This document shows positions 9,321 through 16,975 of a stretch of DNA of 64,000 bases, piece by piece. A program made the translations under genes and the position numbers. The stretch is from Gammaproteobacteria bacterium. GTDB taxonomy: Bacteria; Pseudomonadota; Gammaproteobacteria; S012-40. Location of the stretch: assembly GCA_029881255.1 (NCBI GenBank), contig JAOUMY010000008.1, forward strand, positions 124,001 to 188,000. The letters run 5' to 3'. Below the pieces are notes generated by a model. That model worked only from the letters and a program-made list of their open reading frames with translations, was not told where the DNA came from and ran no database searches. Positions within the stretch are counted from its first letter, which is position 1; each line of letters begins with the position of its first letter.

Positions 9321-9360
9321 CAGAGCGGCCAGTGATACCACGGTTTCACTGGCCGCTCTG
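9321..9360 (+). terminator. Terminator hairpin after oppF
   Basis: A perfect 15-bp stem (9321-9335 with 9346-9360) with a 10-base loop lies 30 bases after the oppF stop. The T-tract is weak (CCAATTTTCC), so it may stop transcription inefficiently or mainly stabilise the 3' end. It marks the end of the opp operon before an independently started acetyltransferase gene. Confidence 0.75.
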
Positions 9361-9449
9361 CCAATTTTCCGCATTCAAATTCGTATACTGGAACTCGCCT
9401 CATACACGCGATAAACTTGCACGTGTTACTTAACTAATATCAATTTATT

Positions 9450-9962
9450 ATGCCATCGGATCAAACACTGGAAACGCAGCGTCTGGCGCTACGTCAGTTT
9501 ACCCGCGAAGACTTTTCTGTCTATGCGCGATGGATGTCTGATAAACAAATCATGGCATATATCGGCGACGGACAGATTCGGAGTAAGGAAAAGGCATGGA
9601 ACAATTTCGCCTGGTTACTCGGCCATTGGCAACTTCGTGGATACGGCCTGTGGGCGGTCGAACTCAAAGAGTCGAAAGAATTGATCGGCCGCATCGGTTT
9701 ATTCAATCCTGCGGGTTGGCCGGGACTGGAAGTCGGTTGGCTACTGGATCCAGCACACTGGGGGCATGGCTATGCAGAGGAAGGTGCACGCGCGAGCATT
9801 GCATTCGCTTTTAATCAGCTGGAAGAAGACTCGGTGATTAGCCTGATACATCCTCACAACCAGCGCTCAATACAACTCGCCCAACGCCTCGGTATGAATG
9901 AAGAGAAAAAAATCCTGATGTCAGGCAACGAGACACTAATCTTTCGTCTAAACAGAACGTAG
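9450..9962 (+). CDS. GNAT-family N-acetyltransferase (RimJ/RimL-like)
   Basis: 170 residues. It opens with the RimJ/L-type pattern LETQRLALRQFTREDFSVYA. The central strand-turn GRIGLFNPAGWPGLEVGWLL leads into the acetyl-CoA site region HWGHGYAEEGARA, which matches the family's WGKGYATEAA motif, and NQRSIQLAQRLGMNEE matches the NxxSxrvleklGF block. It probably transfers an acetyl group from acetyl-CoA to a protein amino terminus or small-molecule amine; the substrate cannot be told. It stands alone between the opp terminator and the oppositely oriented ABC operon, and no clear Shine-Dalgarno precedes the ATG (AT-rich TTTATTATG). Confidence 0.87.
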   Translation: MPSDQTLETQRLALRQFTREDFSVYARWMSDKQIMAYIGDGQIRSKEKAWNNFAWLLGHWQLRGYGLWAVELKESKELIGRIGLFNPAGWPGLEVGWLLDPAHWGHGYAEEGARASIAFAFNQLEEDSVISLIHPHNQRSIQLAQRLGMNEEKKILMSGNETLIFRLNRT

Positions 9963-10081
9963 AAATCCGCTGAGAACTTTAGTCAAATCGATACTATTGA
10001 ACATTTTCAAATACGGCTAGACATTGAAAATCTGACGTCTGACTAGCCATCGCTAGTTCTATGTCAAACAGAAAACCAAAA

Positions 10082-10837
10082 CTAGGATGACAAAATTAAT
10101 TGCGTCAACTCTTCCACGGTTTCGATATATTCAGGATTACGACGCAACTCGCTCAACTGACGCGGACGGGAAAACGGAAGTTCGGTATCACGAATAATTC
10201 TGCCCGGGCGTTTGCTCATGACCAGCACACGATCAGCCAGAAAAACCGCCTCTTCGATGTCATGGGTGACAAAGACTATCGTTGCCTGTTTTTCACTCCA
10301 CATATCCAGCAATAACTGATGCAAGTGCAGGCGACTTTGATAATCCAGATACACAAACGGCTCATCCATCAGCAATAGATCCGCCTCGCAGGCAAAACTG
10401 CGCGCAATAGACACTCGCTGCTTCATCCCACCCGATACCTGGTGTGGCAGATAATCGCAGAACTCACCCAGATCGACCTGTTGCAGGGCCAACCTCGCCC
10501 TCGCTGTCACTTCGGTTTTGGGAATCCGCGGATTGTTTTCTAGCAGAAATTCGATATTGCGCTGCAAACTCATCCACGGAAAAAGATCGGGTTCCTGAAA
10601 CACCATATCGACGCGGTGATTCACGCCGTGCTGGAATGCCATCGTTCCCTCACTAACGGATTCCAGCCCCGCCAATGTGCGCAACAAGGTCGTCTTGCCA
10701 CAACCGCTGGGACCAACGATGGCGCAAAACTGACCTTGTGGCACAGTAAGATCGAGACGTTCGTATGCCTGAATAGTTTGCGCTTTATTGACAAAGCGCT
10801 TACTCAGACCGCTAAGCGTAAAATGTGCTGTTTGAAT
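10082..10837 (-). CDS. ABC transporter ATPase (SsuB/TauB/NrtD type), apparently non-canonical start
   Basis: About 251 residues if translated from an ATT at 10837. Motifs: Walker A GPSGCGKT, Q-loop VFQEPDLFPW, signature VSGGMKQRVS, Walker B LLLMDEPFVYLD, switch VTHDIE. The set DLFPW/EPFVYLD places it with nitrate, sulfonate, taurine and thiamine-precursor importers. The first ordinary start codon (GTG 10744) would remove the first beta strands, yet the upstream frame is open and clearly homologous (LSGLSKRFVN, QAYERLDLTV). No ATG, GTG or TTG occurs there, so an ATT or ATA start, coupled to the end of the binding-protein gene 14 bases upstream, is likely. The operon encodes no matching permease. 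Confidence 0.87.
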   Translation of the reverse strand: MQTAHFTLSGLSKRFVNKAQTIQAYERLDLTVPQGQFCAIVGPSGCGKTTLLRTLAGLESVSEGTMAFQHGVNHRVDMVFQEPDLFPWMSLQRNIEFLLENNPRIPKTEVTARARLALQQVDLGEFCDYLPHQVSGGMKQRVSIARSFACEADLLLMDEPFVYLDYQSRLHLHQLLLDMWSEKQATIVFVTHDIEEAVFLADRVLVMSKRPGRIIRDTELPFSRPRQLSELRRNPEYIETVEELTQLILSS

Positions 10838-10850
10838 AGCAGTCGACTCG

Positions 10851-11891
10851 CTATTTATAGGGGCCCAATACCTTGACCGCGTGTTGCGCGTAACTCAGGT
10901 CAACAATGCTATCAACATCCGCCGCCTCTTTCAGATAGCCTCGCTGGTGATACCATTGCGCATCCGCTTTTAAACTGGCGACGTTTACCAGACCATCGGG
11001 CGACAAACCGACTGGCACCACTTTGGTATACACCTTCTCGTCCTGGATACGTGTGTACTTCGTCAGAATACGGATGATTTCGTCCTTGTTGATACCTTTT
11101 TCAAAGGCATCGTTATAGTCTCGCAATGCTTTGACATAGGCCACCATAAAGCCCTTGGCCTGTTGCGGATGTTTTTGCATAAACACCGGTGAATAAAATA
11201 TCGCTGCGCTTTGCTGATCGGGATAGATCTCATCGTCACCCGCGACGCGTACCGCAATCGCATTTTCTGTTGCCGAGGCAACAAACGGCTCGATCTGAAC
11301 ACTGGCATCAATAGATTTGTTTGCCAGTGCAATATTGATATCCGCATAGGCCAGAGTGTTCATGGTAATGTCATCCAGACTGAGACCGGCCTTTTTCAAA
11401 TACATTTCGGTGACAATCTCCTGCGACACACCACGTGCTGTCACCGCCATACGCATTCCTTTCAGATCGGCAAAGGTTTTGTAACGCCCGCTGTCCACCA
11501 GATCTTTGCGCACAATCAAGGCCAGATAGCCATGTCCTGGGCTCACCGTTCCCTTATCTGAAACAATGCGAATAGGAATATCGTGAGAGATGGCGTTATA
11601 CATACCTGCATTGATATTGCCACCACCCACTAGTAGTTGTCCGGTTGCCAGAAACGGCACCATTTTGGCGCCTGAGGCCTTAAAGGGATTGATTACCGGC
11701 TTGATCCCCTGTTCTTCGAAATAGCCTTTTTCCGTCGCAATAAACATCGCGGCGGAACTCATCACCGGCGAAATGCCGATCGGTACTTCCAACAGTTCTT
11801 TGGCCTGTACTGCCAAAGTGCTGCACATTGCGACTAACGCAAGCACGCAAAAAACTAACATTTCCCTTGTTTGCTCGATTTTCTTTTTCAC
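10851..11891 (-). CDS. ABC transporter substrate-binding protein (NMT1/SsuA/TauA type)
   Basis: 346 residues with a signal peptide (MLVFCVLALVAMCSTLAVQA-KE after a short charged lead). The mature part starts with EVPIGISPVMSSAAMFIATE and continues EKGYFEEQGIKP, the usual opening of the NMT1/THI5-like and SsuA-like binding proteins. Further blocks are GQLLVGGGNINAGMYNA, LKGMRMAVTARGVSQE and IDASVQIEPFVASA. These bind alkanesulfonates, taurine, nitrate or pyrimidine precursors; the ligand is undetermined. Its start overlaps the end of the EamA gene by four bases and its stop lies 14 bases before the proposed ATPase start, so the three genes look like one translationally coupled operon. Confidence 0.9.
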   Translation of the reverse strand: MKKKIEQTREMLVFCVLALVAMCSTLAVQAKELLEVPIGISPVMSSAAMFIATEKGYFEEQGIKPVINPFKASGAKMVPFLATGQLLVGGGNINAGMYNAISHDIPIRIVSDKGTVSPGHGYLALIVRKDLVDSGRYKTFADLKGMRMAVTARGVSQEIVTEMYLKKAGLSLDDITMNTLAYADINIALANKSIDASVQIEPFVASATENAIAVRVAGDDEIYPDQQSAAIFYSPVFMQKHPQQAKGFMVAYVKALRDYNDAFEKGINKDEIIRILTKYTRIQDEKVYTKVVPVGLSPDGLVNVASLKADAQWYHQRGYLKEAADVDSIVDLSYAQHAVKVLGPYK

Positions 11892-12781
11892 AAAACGACT
11901 CCCTGATGTTCACTTAAAAAATACAACCCGATCCCCACGATCGCAATAATTGCACCGAAAACTGAGCGCAAGCTGACACGCTCTCTTAAAAACCACGCTG
12001 CTAACGGCAGAATAAACAAGGGACTGGTGGAATTCAACGTTACTGCTACCACCGCTGGCGCGAACTTCAATGCCACAACCGACAACCAACTCCCAAGAAA
12101 CGCCCCGAGTACCGAGGCCAGTATCAGCAACCAGCGCACCCGGGAATCATGCACGATTGGGCGCGTCCAGTTTGGCAGCGCGCTACTAGCCAGACCCCAG
12201 GCCAATAATGCGACTATTGCCGCGCTATGACGCACCAGGCTCGCCTGCATGGCCGATAAGTCCTGTACCCCGCCTTTGATCAATAACACACTACCCGCAT
12301 TGGCCAGCACAAACATCAAACCAAAGCCGATACCACTTTTCCACTGATCGGTACCATGTCCTGGTTCGCTCCTGTTCCACAGCACACTGCTCACCCCCGC
12401 CAGCGTTAAAGCCATACCTACCCAGGCCAGAACGCCAACGATTTCATCAAACAATACGATGGCAATCAATCCAGCGCTGATCGGAATCAGGGTGCCAAGC
12501 AATAGAGTTGCGCGTGGACCCAGCCTCACCAGTGTCAAAAAATACAGGGTGTCGCCGAGAAAAATTCCCAATAGGCCACTTAGTAGAAGCAACCACAGCG
12601 CATCCGTTAACGGCATACCCGATCCGCTGCCAAAGACGAACACGCCCATAATCAACACCGCGATCAATCCTTTGAACAGATTCATCGCCATTGCAGGTAA
12701 ATGTTCGCCCAACTGGCGGAATAGAATTGCTGACAAGGCCCAGCAAAAGGCCGACGCTAGCGCAGCCAGGGCGCCTGTCAT
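11888..12781 (-). CDS. EamA/DMT-family permease
   Basis: 297 residues from the ATG at 12781, chosen because a perfect AGGAGG lies six bases upstream; a longer frame to 13036 would add about 85 hydrophilic residues and cross the divergent promoter. The protein is nearly all membrane, about ten spans in two EamA repeats (first MTGALAALASAFCWALSAIL, second beginning near GFGLMFVLANAGSVLLIKGG). Drug/metabolite transporters export or import small metabolites by secondary transport. The unusual point is context: it heads an operon with a binding protein and an ATPase of an ABC importer that has no permease gene of its own. Confidence 0.9.
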   Translation of the reverse strand: MTGALAALASAFCWALSAILFRQLGEHLPAMAMNLFKGLIAVLIMGVFVFGSGSGMPLTDALWLLLLSGLLGIFLGDTLYFLTLVRLGPRATLLLGTLIPISAGLIAIVLFDEIVGVLAWVGMALTLAGVSSVLWNRSEPGHGTDQWKSGIGFGLMFVLANAGSVLLIKGGVQDLSAMQASLVRHSAAIVALLAWGLASSALPNWTRPIVHDSRVRWLLILASVLGAFLGSWLSVVALKFAPAVVAVTLNSTSPLFILPLAAWFLRERVSLRSVFGAIIAIVGIGLYFLSEHQGVVL

Positions 12782-12917
12782 AGACCTCCTCGCAGATTGG
12801 TAGTGAAATATACCCTCGGGTTTTGCAGGAAAAGTACCGATATAGAATTTTTCGACACATTGGCATTTAGGTTTGTCATTGTGCCAAAATGACACAAAAC
12901 AACCGACGTAATCAACC

Positions 12918-13676
12918 ATGCGCAGATTTGTAATGTTGTGGCTGCTAGTTTCAATGTCTGCAGCCGTAGCCGAAGACAGTAAAAATTTTCTCATACAGCA
13001 GAAAACCGTGTATCTGCCGATTGTGCATCCGGGCAAGTTTGATCTGATCTATATGGAATTTGTCGATCAACCCATACCATTGCTGCCTATGCGCAAGGTC
13101 AAGGCGCACTATAAATACTTTTATGTGTTTCCTTCGGTGACCGTTCCCAGTGTGCAGAGCATCTATTTTCTGGAGCACATCAACGTCAACCCAGGCGAAA
13201 CCGTACTGGACCTTGGCACAGGCTCTGGCATACAGGCCATATTCGCGGCGGAAAAAGCCAGCCGCGTGGTGGCCACGGATTTATACCAATACGCCGCCGA
13301 TAATGCCGCCTTCAATGCCAATGGACACGGCGTTAGCCACATCGTAGAAACACGTGCAGGTGATTTGTTTGCGCCGATCAAGAAGGGAGAAACCTTCGAC
13401 GTCATCATCAACAACATCGATTATCCCTGGGACGAGGGTTCCCAAGGTCTATGGAAAGTACATGAGCGTTTTTTTCGCGAAGTACAAACCTACCTCAACC
13501 CAATGGGACGTATCTACTATCAATCAGGCTGGATATACAACATACCCAAAATACAGAAAATGGCGGACGACAACGGTCTGAGAATCATCAAAATGGACAT
13601 GGTGAATGCTATCGATCACGATCGCGAACCAATAGTTTACCTGATCATGCGTAAATCAGAGACCGCAGCGAAATGA
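12918..13676 (+). CDS. Class I methyltransferase-fold protein with predicted signal peptide
   Basis: 252 residues. The N-terminus MRRFVMLWLLVSMSAAVA-ED looks like a cleavable signal peptide. The core is a Rossmann-like SAM-binding fold: motif I VLDLGTGSGIQAIFAA, acidic residue after strand 2 in VVATDLYQYAADNA, then AGDLFAPIKKGETFDVIINN. The position where RNA or protein methyltransferases have NPPY reads NNIDYPWDE, so the substrate class is unclear. Export would be strange because S-adenosylmethionine is cytosolic; it may be membrane-tethered facing the cytosol, or a repurposed fold. It is divergent from the EamA operon and its stop is 8 bases from the end of the DUF2797 gene. Confidence 0.75.
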   Translation: MRRFVMLWLLVSMSAAVAEDSKNFLIQQKTVYLPIVHPGKFDLIYMEFVDQPIPLLPMRKVKAHYKYFYVFPSVTVPSVQSIYFLEHINVNPGETVLDLGTGSGIQAIFAAEKASRVVATDLYQYAADNAAFNANGHGVSHIVETRAGDLFAPIKKGETFDVIINNIDYPWDEGSQGLWKVHERFFREVQTYLNPMGRIYYQSGWIYNIPKIQKMADDNGLRIIKMDMVNAIDHDREPIVYLIMRKSETAAK

Positions 13677-13684
13677 TACGCACG

Positions 13685-14503
13685 CTACCCGGCTTTAAAA
13701 CCTATCTCGTAGCCTGTGAACTTGCGCATATTGATAACACCGGTATCAAAAATTAAATACTGCCCTTTTATCCCCTGAAGAGTGCCTCCAACTTCCGGGG
13801 TTTTGTCAAAGTTAAGCGAACTGATTTTTGTCGGATACTCGGTTACTGGATATTGAATTGTCACCACTTCCTGGTTTTCCAAAATCTCAATCGCACCAGG
13901 AAACCTTGTCATCACGGCGTCTATGACCGCGCCACCTTGCTCCAGCAACTCATCTCGCGCCTGACAAAGATCCCTCTCCTCAGTATCGTTCTTCAACATT
14001 TTGCGCCAATCGGTTTTATCCGCGATAAACGCCTTTAAACCGTCCTCGATCAATCCTACCTGAAAGCGGGTCGCAGCCCTGATAATAGGCATGGCCTGTT
14101 GCGCCCCCTGGTCTATCCAGCGGGTAGGAATCTGTGACTGACGGGTGATGCCTACCTTTAGACCAGAGGCATTGGCGAGATAGACGACGTGTGCTTGCAT
14201 GCAATGTTTCTCTGCCCATTCGGGTTCACGACATGTCCCCTGGTCATAGTGACACTTTTCCGGGCGTACGATACAGATATCGCATTCCGCCAGTTTTTGA
14301 GTGCAGGGAAAACAGTAGCCTTGCCCAAAACTCTTTTTGGTTTTTCGTCCACAGGCCGTACAAAATATATTGCCCGTATGAATCAGCGAGATGTGTTTAC
14401 CAATATGGGGATTCAAAGAAACCAGCTCGTCACCGAGTCGAAGACTGTATTGCACAGGGTCCGAGAGAGTGACCGCCATTTTAGATAAATTCCCACTACA
14501 CAT
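13685..14503 (-). CDS. DUF2797 family protein
   Basis: 272 residues. Two cysteine clusters are visible: FCTACGRKTKKSFGQGYCFP with a further Cys, and a second group CDICIVRPEKCHYDQGTC ending in a Cys-rich loop, both suggestive of zinc binding. After these comes VVYLANASGLKVGITRQSQI followed by PTRWIDQGA, which resembles a GIY-YIG-like fold start. The N-terminal GNLSKM supports the start at 14503 over the inner ATG. The family is conserved in Gammaproteobacteria and its function is unknown to me. It is divergent from slyX, with only 17 bases between the first possible starts, so the promoters must overlap coding sequence or slyX starts further in. Confidence 0.85.
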   Translation of the reverse strand: MCSGNLSKMAVTLSDPVQYSLRLGDELVSLNPHIGKHISLIHTGNIFCTACGRKTKKSFGQGYCFPCTQKLAECDICIVRPEKCHYDQGTCREPEWAEKHCMQAHVVYLANASGLKVGITRQSQIPTRWIDQGAQQAMPIIRAATRFQVGLIEDGLKAFIADKTDWRKMLKNDTEERDLCQARDELLEQGGAVIDAVMTRFPGAIEILENQEVVTIQYPVTEYPTKISSLNFDKTPEVGGTLQGIKGQYLIFDTGVINMRKFTGYEIGFKAG

Positions 14504-14520
14504 ACCGCTAACCTGAGTTC

Positions 14521-14796
14521 ATGACGAAGAGCGCTGATTATACTATTATGGGCGCCACTATGACATCGATGGATTTACCCACTATGGATACGCAACATTC
14601 GGCTCGCCTCGACGAGCTTGAAAGCCGACTGATGATGCAGGAACACACGATAGAAGAGTTGAATGAGGTCATCACGCGTCAAAACCTGGAAATGGCCGCG
14701 CTGAAATCTTTGCTACAAAGAGTGCAAGGACAAGTGACGCAACTCATGCCACTTCTGCAAAACAAGCCGGGGGATGAAAAGCCACCGCATTATTGA
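14521..14796 (+). CDS. slyX: SlyX family protein
   Basis: Up to 91 residues, almost entirely a coiled coil: ARLDELESRLMMQEHTIEEL continuing into a second helix with NLEMAALKSLLQRVQ, and a basic/acidic tail ending PPHY, as in SlyX. SlyX homologues are usually 70-75 residues and start just before the LDELESRL block, so the true start is more likely one of the inner ATGs at 14548, 14560, 14569 or 14584; no strong Shine-Dalgarno decides between them. The function of SlyX is not established. It stands alone, divergent from DUF2797 and convergent with the methyltransferase-like gene. Confidence 0.85.
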   Translation: MTKSADYTIMGATMTSMDLPTMDTQHSARLDELESRLMMQEHTIEELNEVITRQNLEMAALKSLLQRVQGQVTQLMPLLQNKPGDEKPPHY

Positions 14797-14937
14797 GACA
14801 TTACTGGGGAGCCGTGTTACGGTATGGAATACTCGCCGTTGCTCCTGAATTGGGCGCCATATCGTCCATAAAAGCAATGGCGTCTCTATCAAAGAACGCC
14901 ATTATTTTGCGATAAGTTTCTATTGATCCAGGTGAAA

Positions 14938-15543
14938 CTATTCGTAAATATAGAGATATTCCTCCATACCATTGCTCATACGAAAAGCGCGCACCAGACG
15001 AAAACCCGGTAACAAACGTTGTATACCCGCCTGTCGGTGTTGACGACCTTGTGACACCGCCGATGTTGTGGTTTCGTATAGCAGGTGTTCGGCATCGATA
15101 ATTTTGAATATCGCTGGCTGTGAGGGAATCTTTTCCAGCGTGGAAGTCACAAAAAACATTAGCGTGCCGCGTTTACAAAACGGTGTGAGGTGCTGGATCA
15201 ACGCCTCCAGCTCTTTGTTGCTGAGATAATCAAACAAGTCCCAGAATAAAATCACATCAAATTGCAGCCCTTGCGGATATGGCTGTAATAAGTCCGTAAT
15301 GCTCTGCCCCGTTTTCTTAGACTCCATGCGTGTCTTCCAACGAAACAGATCTTCGACGAACAAATGGGCGCGAAAATTAGAAAAAAACTGAATGTTGGAA
15401 TTCCAGGCCATGCCCAGATCCAGCACTTTAATCGGTCGACCGCCAGGAAGGCGAGAAAACATTTCGCGCAAGGCTAAAAAGTTTGTGCCACCGTTGTGCT
15501 GATCTACATAGGAAATCGGTCCATCTTTTACCGCAAGTCTCAC
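14938..15543 (-). CDS. Methyltransferase-like protein with degenerate SAM motif
   Basis: 201 residues. The start is a GTG at 15543, fixed by an AGGAGG seven bases upstream. The fold looks like a class I methyltransferase: VLDLGMAWNSNIQFF in the motif I position, VEDLFRW at the end of strand 2, FDVILFWDLFDYLSNKELEA with a strand-4 aspartate, and GTLMFFVTS in strand 5. However, motif I lacks the GxGxG glycine pattern, so cofactor binding may be altered or lost. It begins 21 bases after the bactofilin gene and is probably in the same transcript; a link between the two is inference. I do not recognise a more specific family. Confidence 0.72.
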   Translation of the reverse strand: MRLAVKDGPISYVDQHNGGTNFLALREMFSRLPGGRPIKVLDLGMAWNSNIQFFSNFRAHLFVEDLFRWKTRMESKKTGQSITDLLQPYPQGLQFDVILFWDLFDYLSNKELEALIQHLTPFCKRGTLMFFVTSTLEKIPSQPAIFKIIDAEHLLYETTTSAVSQGRQHRQAGIQRLLPGFRLVRAFRMSNGMEEYLYIYE

Positions 15544-15564
15544 GTCATCCCTCCTGGGCCGGGT

Positions 15565-16095
15565 CTAGTTACCGTTATTCGTGCCTGTCTTGACGACGGA
15601 ACTGCTGATTCCCGCTTTAGTGTCAGGGGTACGGGTATTGGGCGGCATTTTGGATAGTGCCTCTTTGTGTGTGGCATTTCCACCGGCTTTAGCCGCTTCA
15701 CGCTTACTCATATCTATCGAACCTTTGAACATAGCGCCGTCCTGCATCACGACACGAGGGGATTCGATATTGCCGATGACTCGCCCGGAAGCGCGAATCT
15801 CAACGCGTTCCTCACCGTGAAGATTTCCTTCCAACTTACCTTCCACGCAGATTTCTCTGGCGTTGATATCGGCTTTGACACGACCATGTTGCCCAATGGT
15901 GACACTATAACCTTTGAAATCTATGGTTCCTTCAACGCGGCCCTGAATACAGACGTCTTCTTCACCGGCCAGCCCGCCAGTAATGACAATAGATGGACCA
16001 ACCAAGGCGCGCTCGCGTCCATCCGCCGAAAAATTTGGCTCTGGGCGTTGTTCCACCTCCGGCTCACTGCGTTCCGCAAATGGCTTTTTCCACAT
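15565..16095 (-). CDS. Bactofilin (polymer-forming cytoskeletal protein)
   Basis: 176 residues. The central domain, residues about 33-130, has the right-handed beta-helix rhythm of bactofilins: ITGGLAGEEDVCIQGRVEGT, VTIGQHGRVKADINAREICV, EGKLEGNLHGEERVEI and SGRVIGNIESPRVVMQDGA. Flanking tails are disordered: a charged N-terminus and a Lys/Thr/Asn-rich C-terminus. Bactofilins polymerise without nucleotide at the inner membrane and position cell-wall or polarity proteins. The ATG is preceded by GAGGAA at a good distance. It probably shares a transcript with the methyltransferase-like gene downstream and is divergent from the dehydrogenase at 16250. Confidence 0.93.
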   Translation of the reverse strand: MWKKPFAERSEPEVEQRPEPNFSADGRERALVGPSIVITGGLAGEEDVCIQGRVEGTIDFKGYSVTIGQHGRVKADINAREICVEGKLEGNLHGEERVEIRASGRVIGNIESPRVVMQDGAMFKGSIDMSKREAAKAGGNATHKEALSKMPPNTRTPDTKAGISSSVVKTGTNNGN

Positions 16096-16249
16096 GGTTT
16101 TATTCCTCGTTAAATAATAATTGCCAGAGGCGAATTAGTGCATAAATCCTGCCTGATTTGCTAAGCACTGAAACTCACAACGATTAATTCAGACGCACAA
16201 ATAAATATGGTATATTTTTGTCAAAATTTCGACCCGGCGGTGATAAAAG

Positions 16250-16942
16250 ATGACAAACATTTTGATAAGCGGCACATCTCGTGGCATCGGTTTGGAAATG
16301 GTACGTCAATCGGCGCAACGGGGATGGCGCGTCTTCGCATGTTGCAGAAACCCGACAGACGCAAACGAATTGCATGATCTTGCCGCCTCTTCCGCTGGTA
16401 AGGTTTCTGTACACCCTCTTGATATGAATAATTTTGAACAGATTCAGGCCTTGGCCAAAACAATTGAGGAACCAATAGACATACTCGTTAACAATGCAGG
16501 TCGTTATGGTTCGATGCAGCAGCGTTTTAACGATGTTGACGTAGACGACTGGATTAAAACCTTTCGCGTCAACACCATCGCACCATACCAAATGGTAGAA
16601 GCATTTATTGAACATTTGGAACGCGGCGAACGGAAACTGATTGCCACGCTCACGAGCAAGATGGGCAGTATCGATGACAATGGTTCGGGTAGTTGTTATA
16701 TCTATCGCAGCAGTAAAACTGCACTCAATGCGGTAGTGAAAAGCCTGAGTATCGACTTAAAATCGCGTGGTATTACCTGCACCCTGCATCACCCTGGTTG
16801 GGTTAAAACTGAAATGGGTGGTCCTAATGCGGAAATTAGTACCGCGGAAAGCGTTGCCAAAATGTTTGCTATCATGGATCGCGTAACAATAAAAAATAGC
16901 GGTCGTTTTTTCGATATCGATGGTAGTGTGATTCCCTGGTAA
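16250..16942 (+). CDS. Short-chain dehydrogenase/reductase
   Basis: 230 residues with classic SDR signatures: cofactor loop SGTSRGIGLEM near the N-terminus (NAD(P)-binding TGxxxGIG variant with Ser for Thr), NNAGRYG at the NNAG position, catalytic Ser region TSKMGSIDD and the catalytic YRSSK (YxxxK). The late block HPGWVKTEMGGPNA is typical of the sniffer/CsgA-like SDR branch. An arginine after the glycine loop (CCRNPTDA) suggests NADP preference. The substrate is unknown. It is divergent from bactofilin and convergent with the TpsB gene, with a short GGTATC/GATACC hairpin at 16961-16976 between them. Confidence 0.92.
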   Translation: MTNILISGTSRGIGLEMVRQSAQRGWRVFACCRNPTDANELHDLAASSAGKVSVHPLDMNNFEQIQALAKTIEEPIDILVNNAGRYGSMQQRFNDVDVDDWIKTFRVNTIAPYQMVEAFIEHLERGERKLIATLTSKMGSIDDNGSGSCYIYRSSKTALNAVVKSLSIDLKSRGITCTLHHPGWVKTEMGGPNAEISTAESVAKMFAIMDRVTIKNSGRFFDIDGSVIPW

Positions 16943-16975
16943 TGCAACAACTCAGAAAACGGTATCTTGGGATAC

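Noticed and set aside
10015-10048. Hairpin GGCTAG/CTAGCC as terminator between the acetyltransferase and ATPase genes.
   Set aside because: The loop is 22 bases and no T-run follows on either strand; too weak to call.
12782-13036. N-terminal extension of the EamA protein by 85 residues.
   Set aside because: The extension is hydrophilic, crosses the start of the divergent gene, and the inner ATG has a perfect Shine-Dalgarno.
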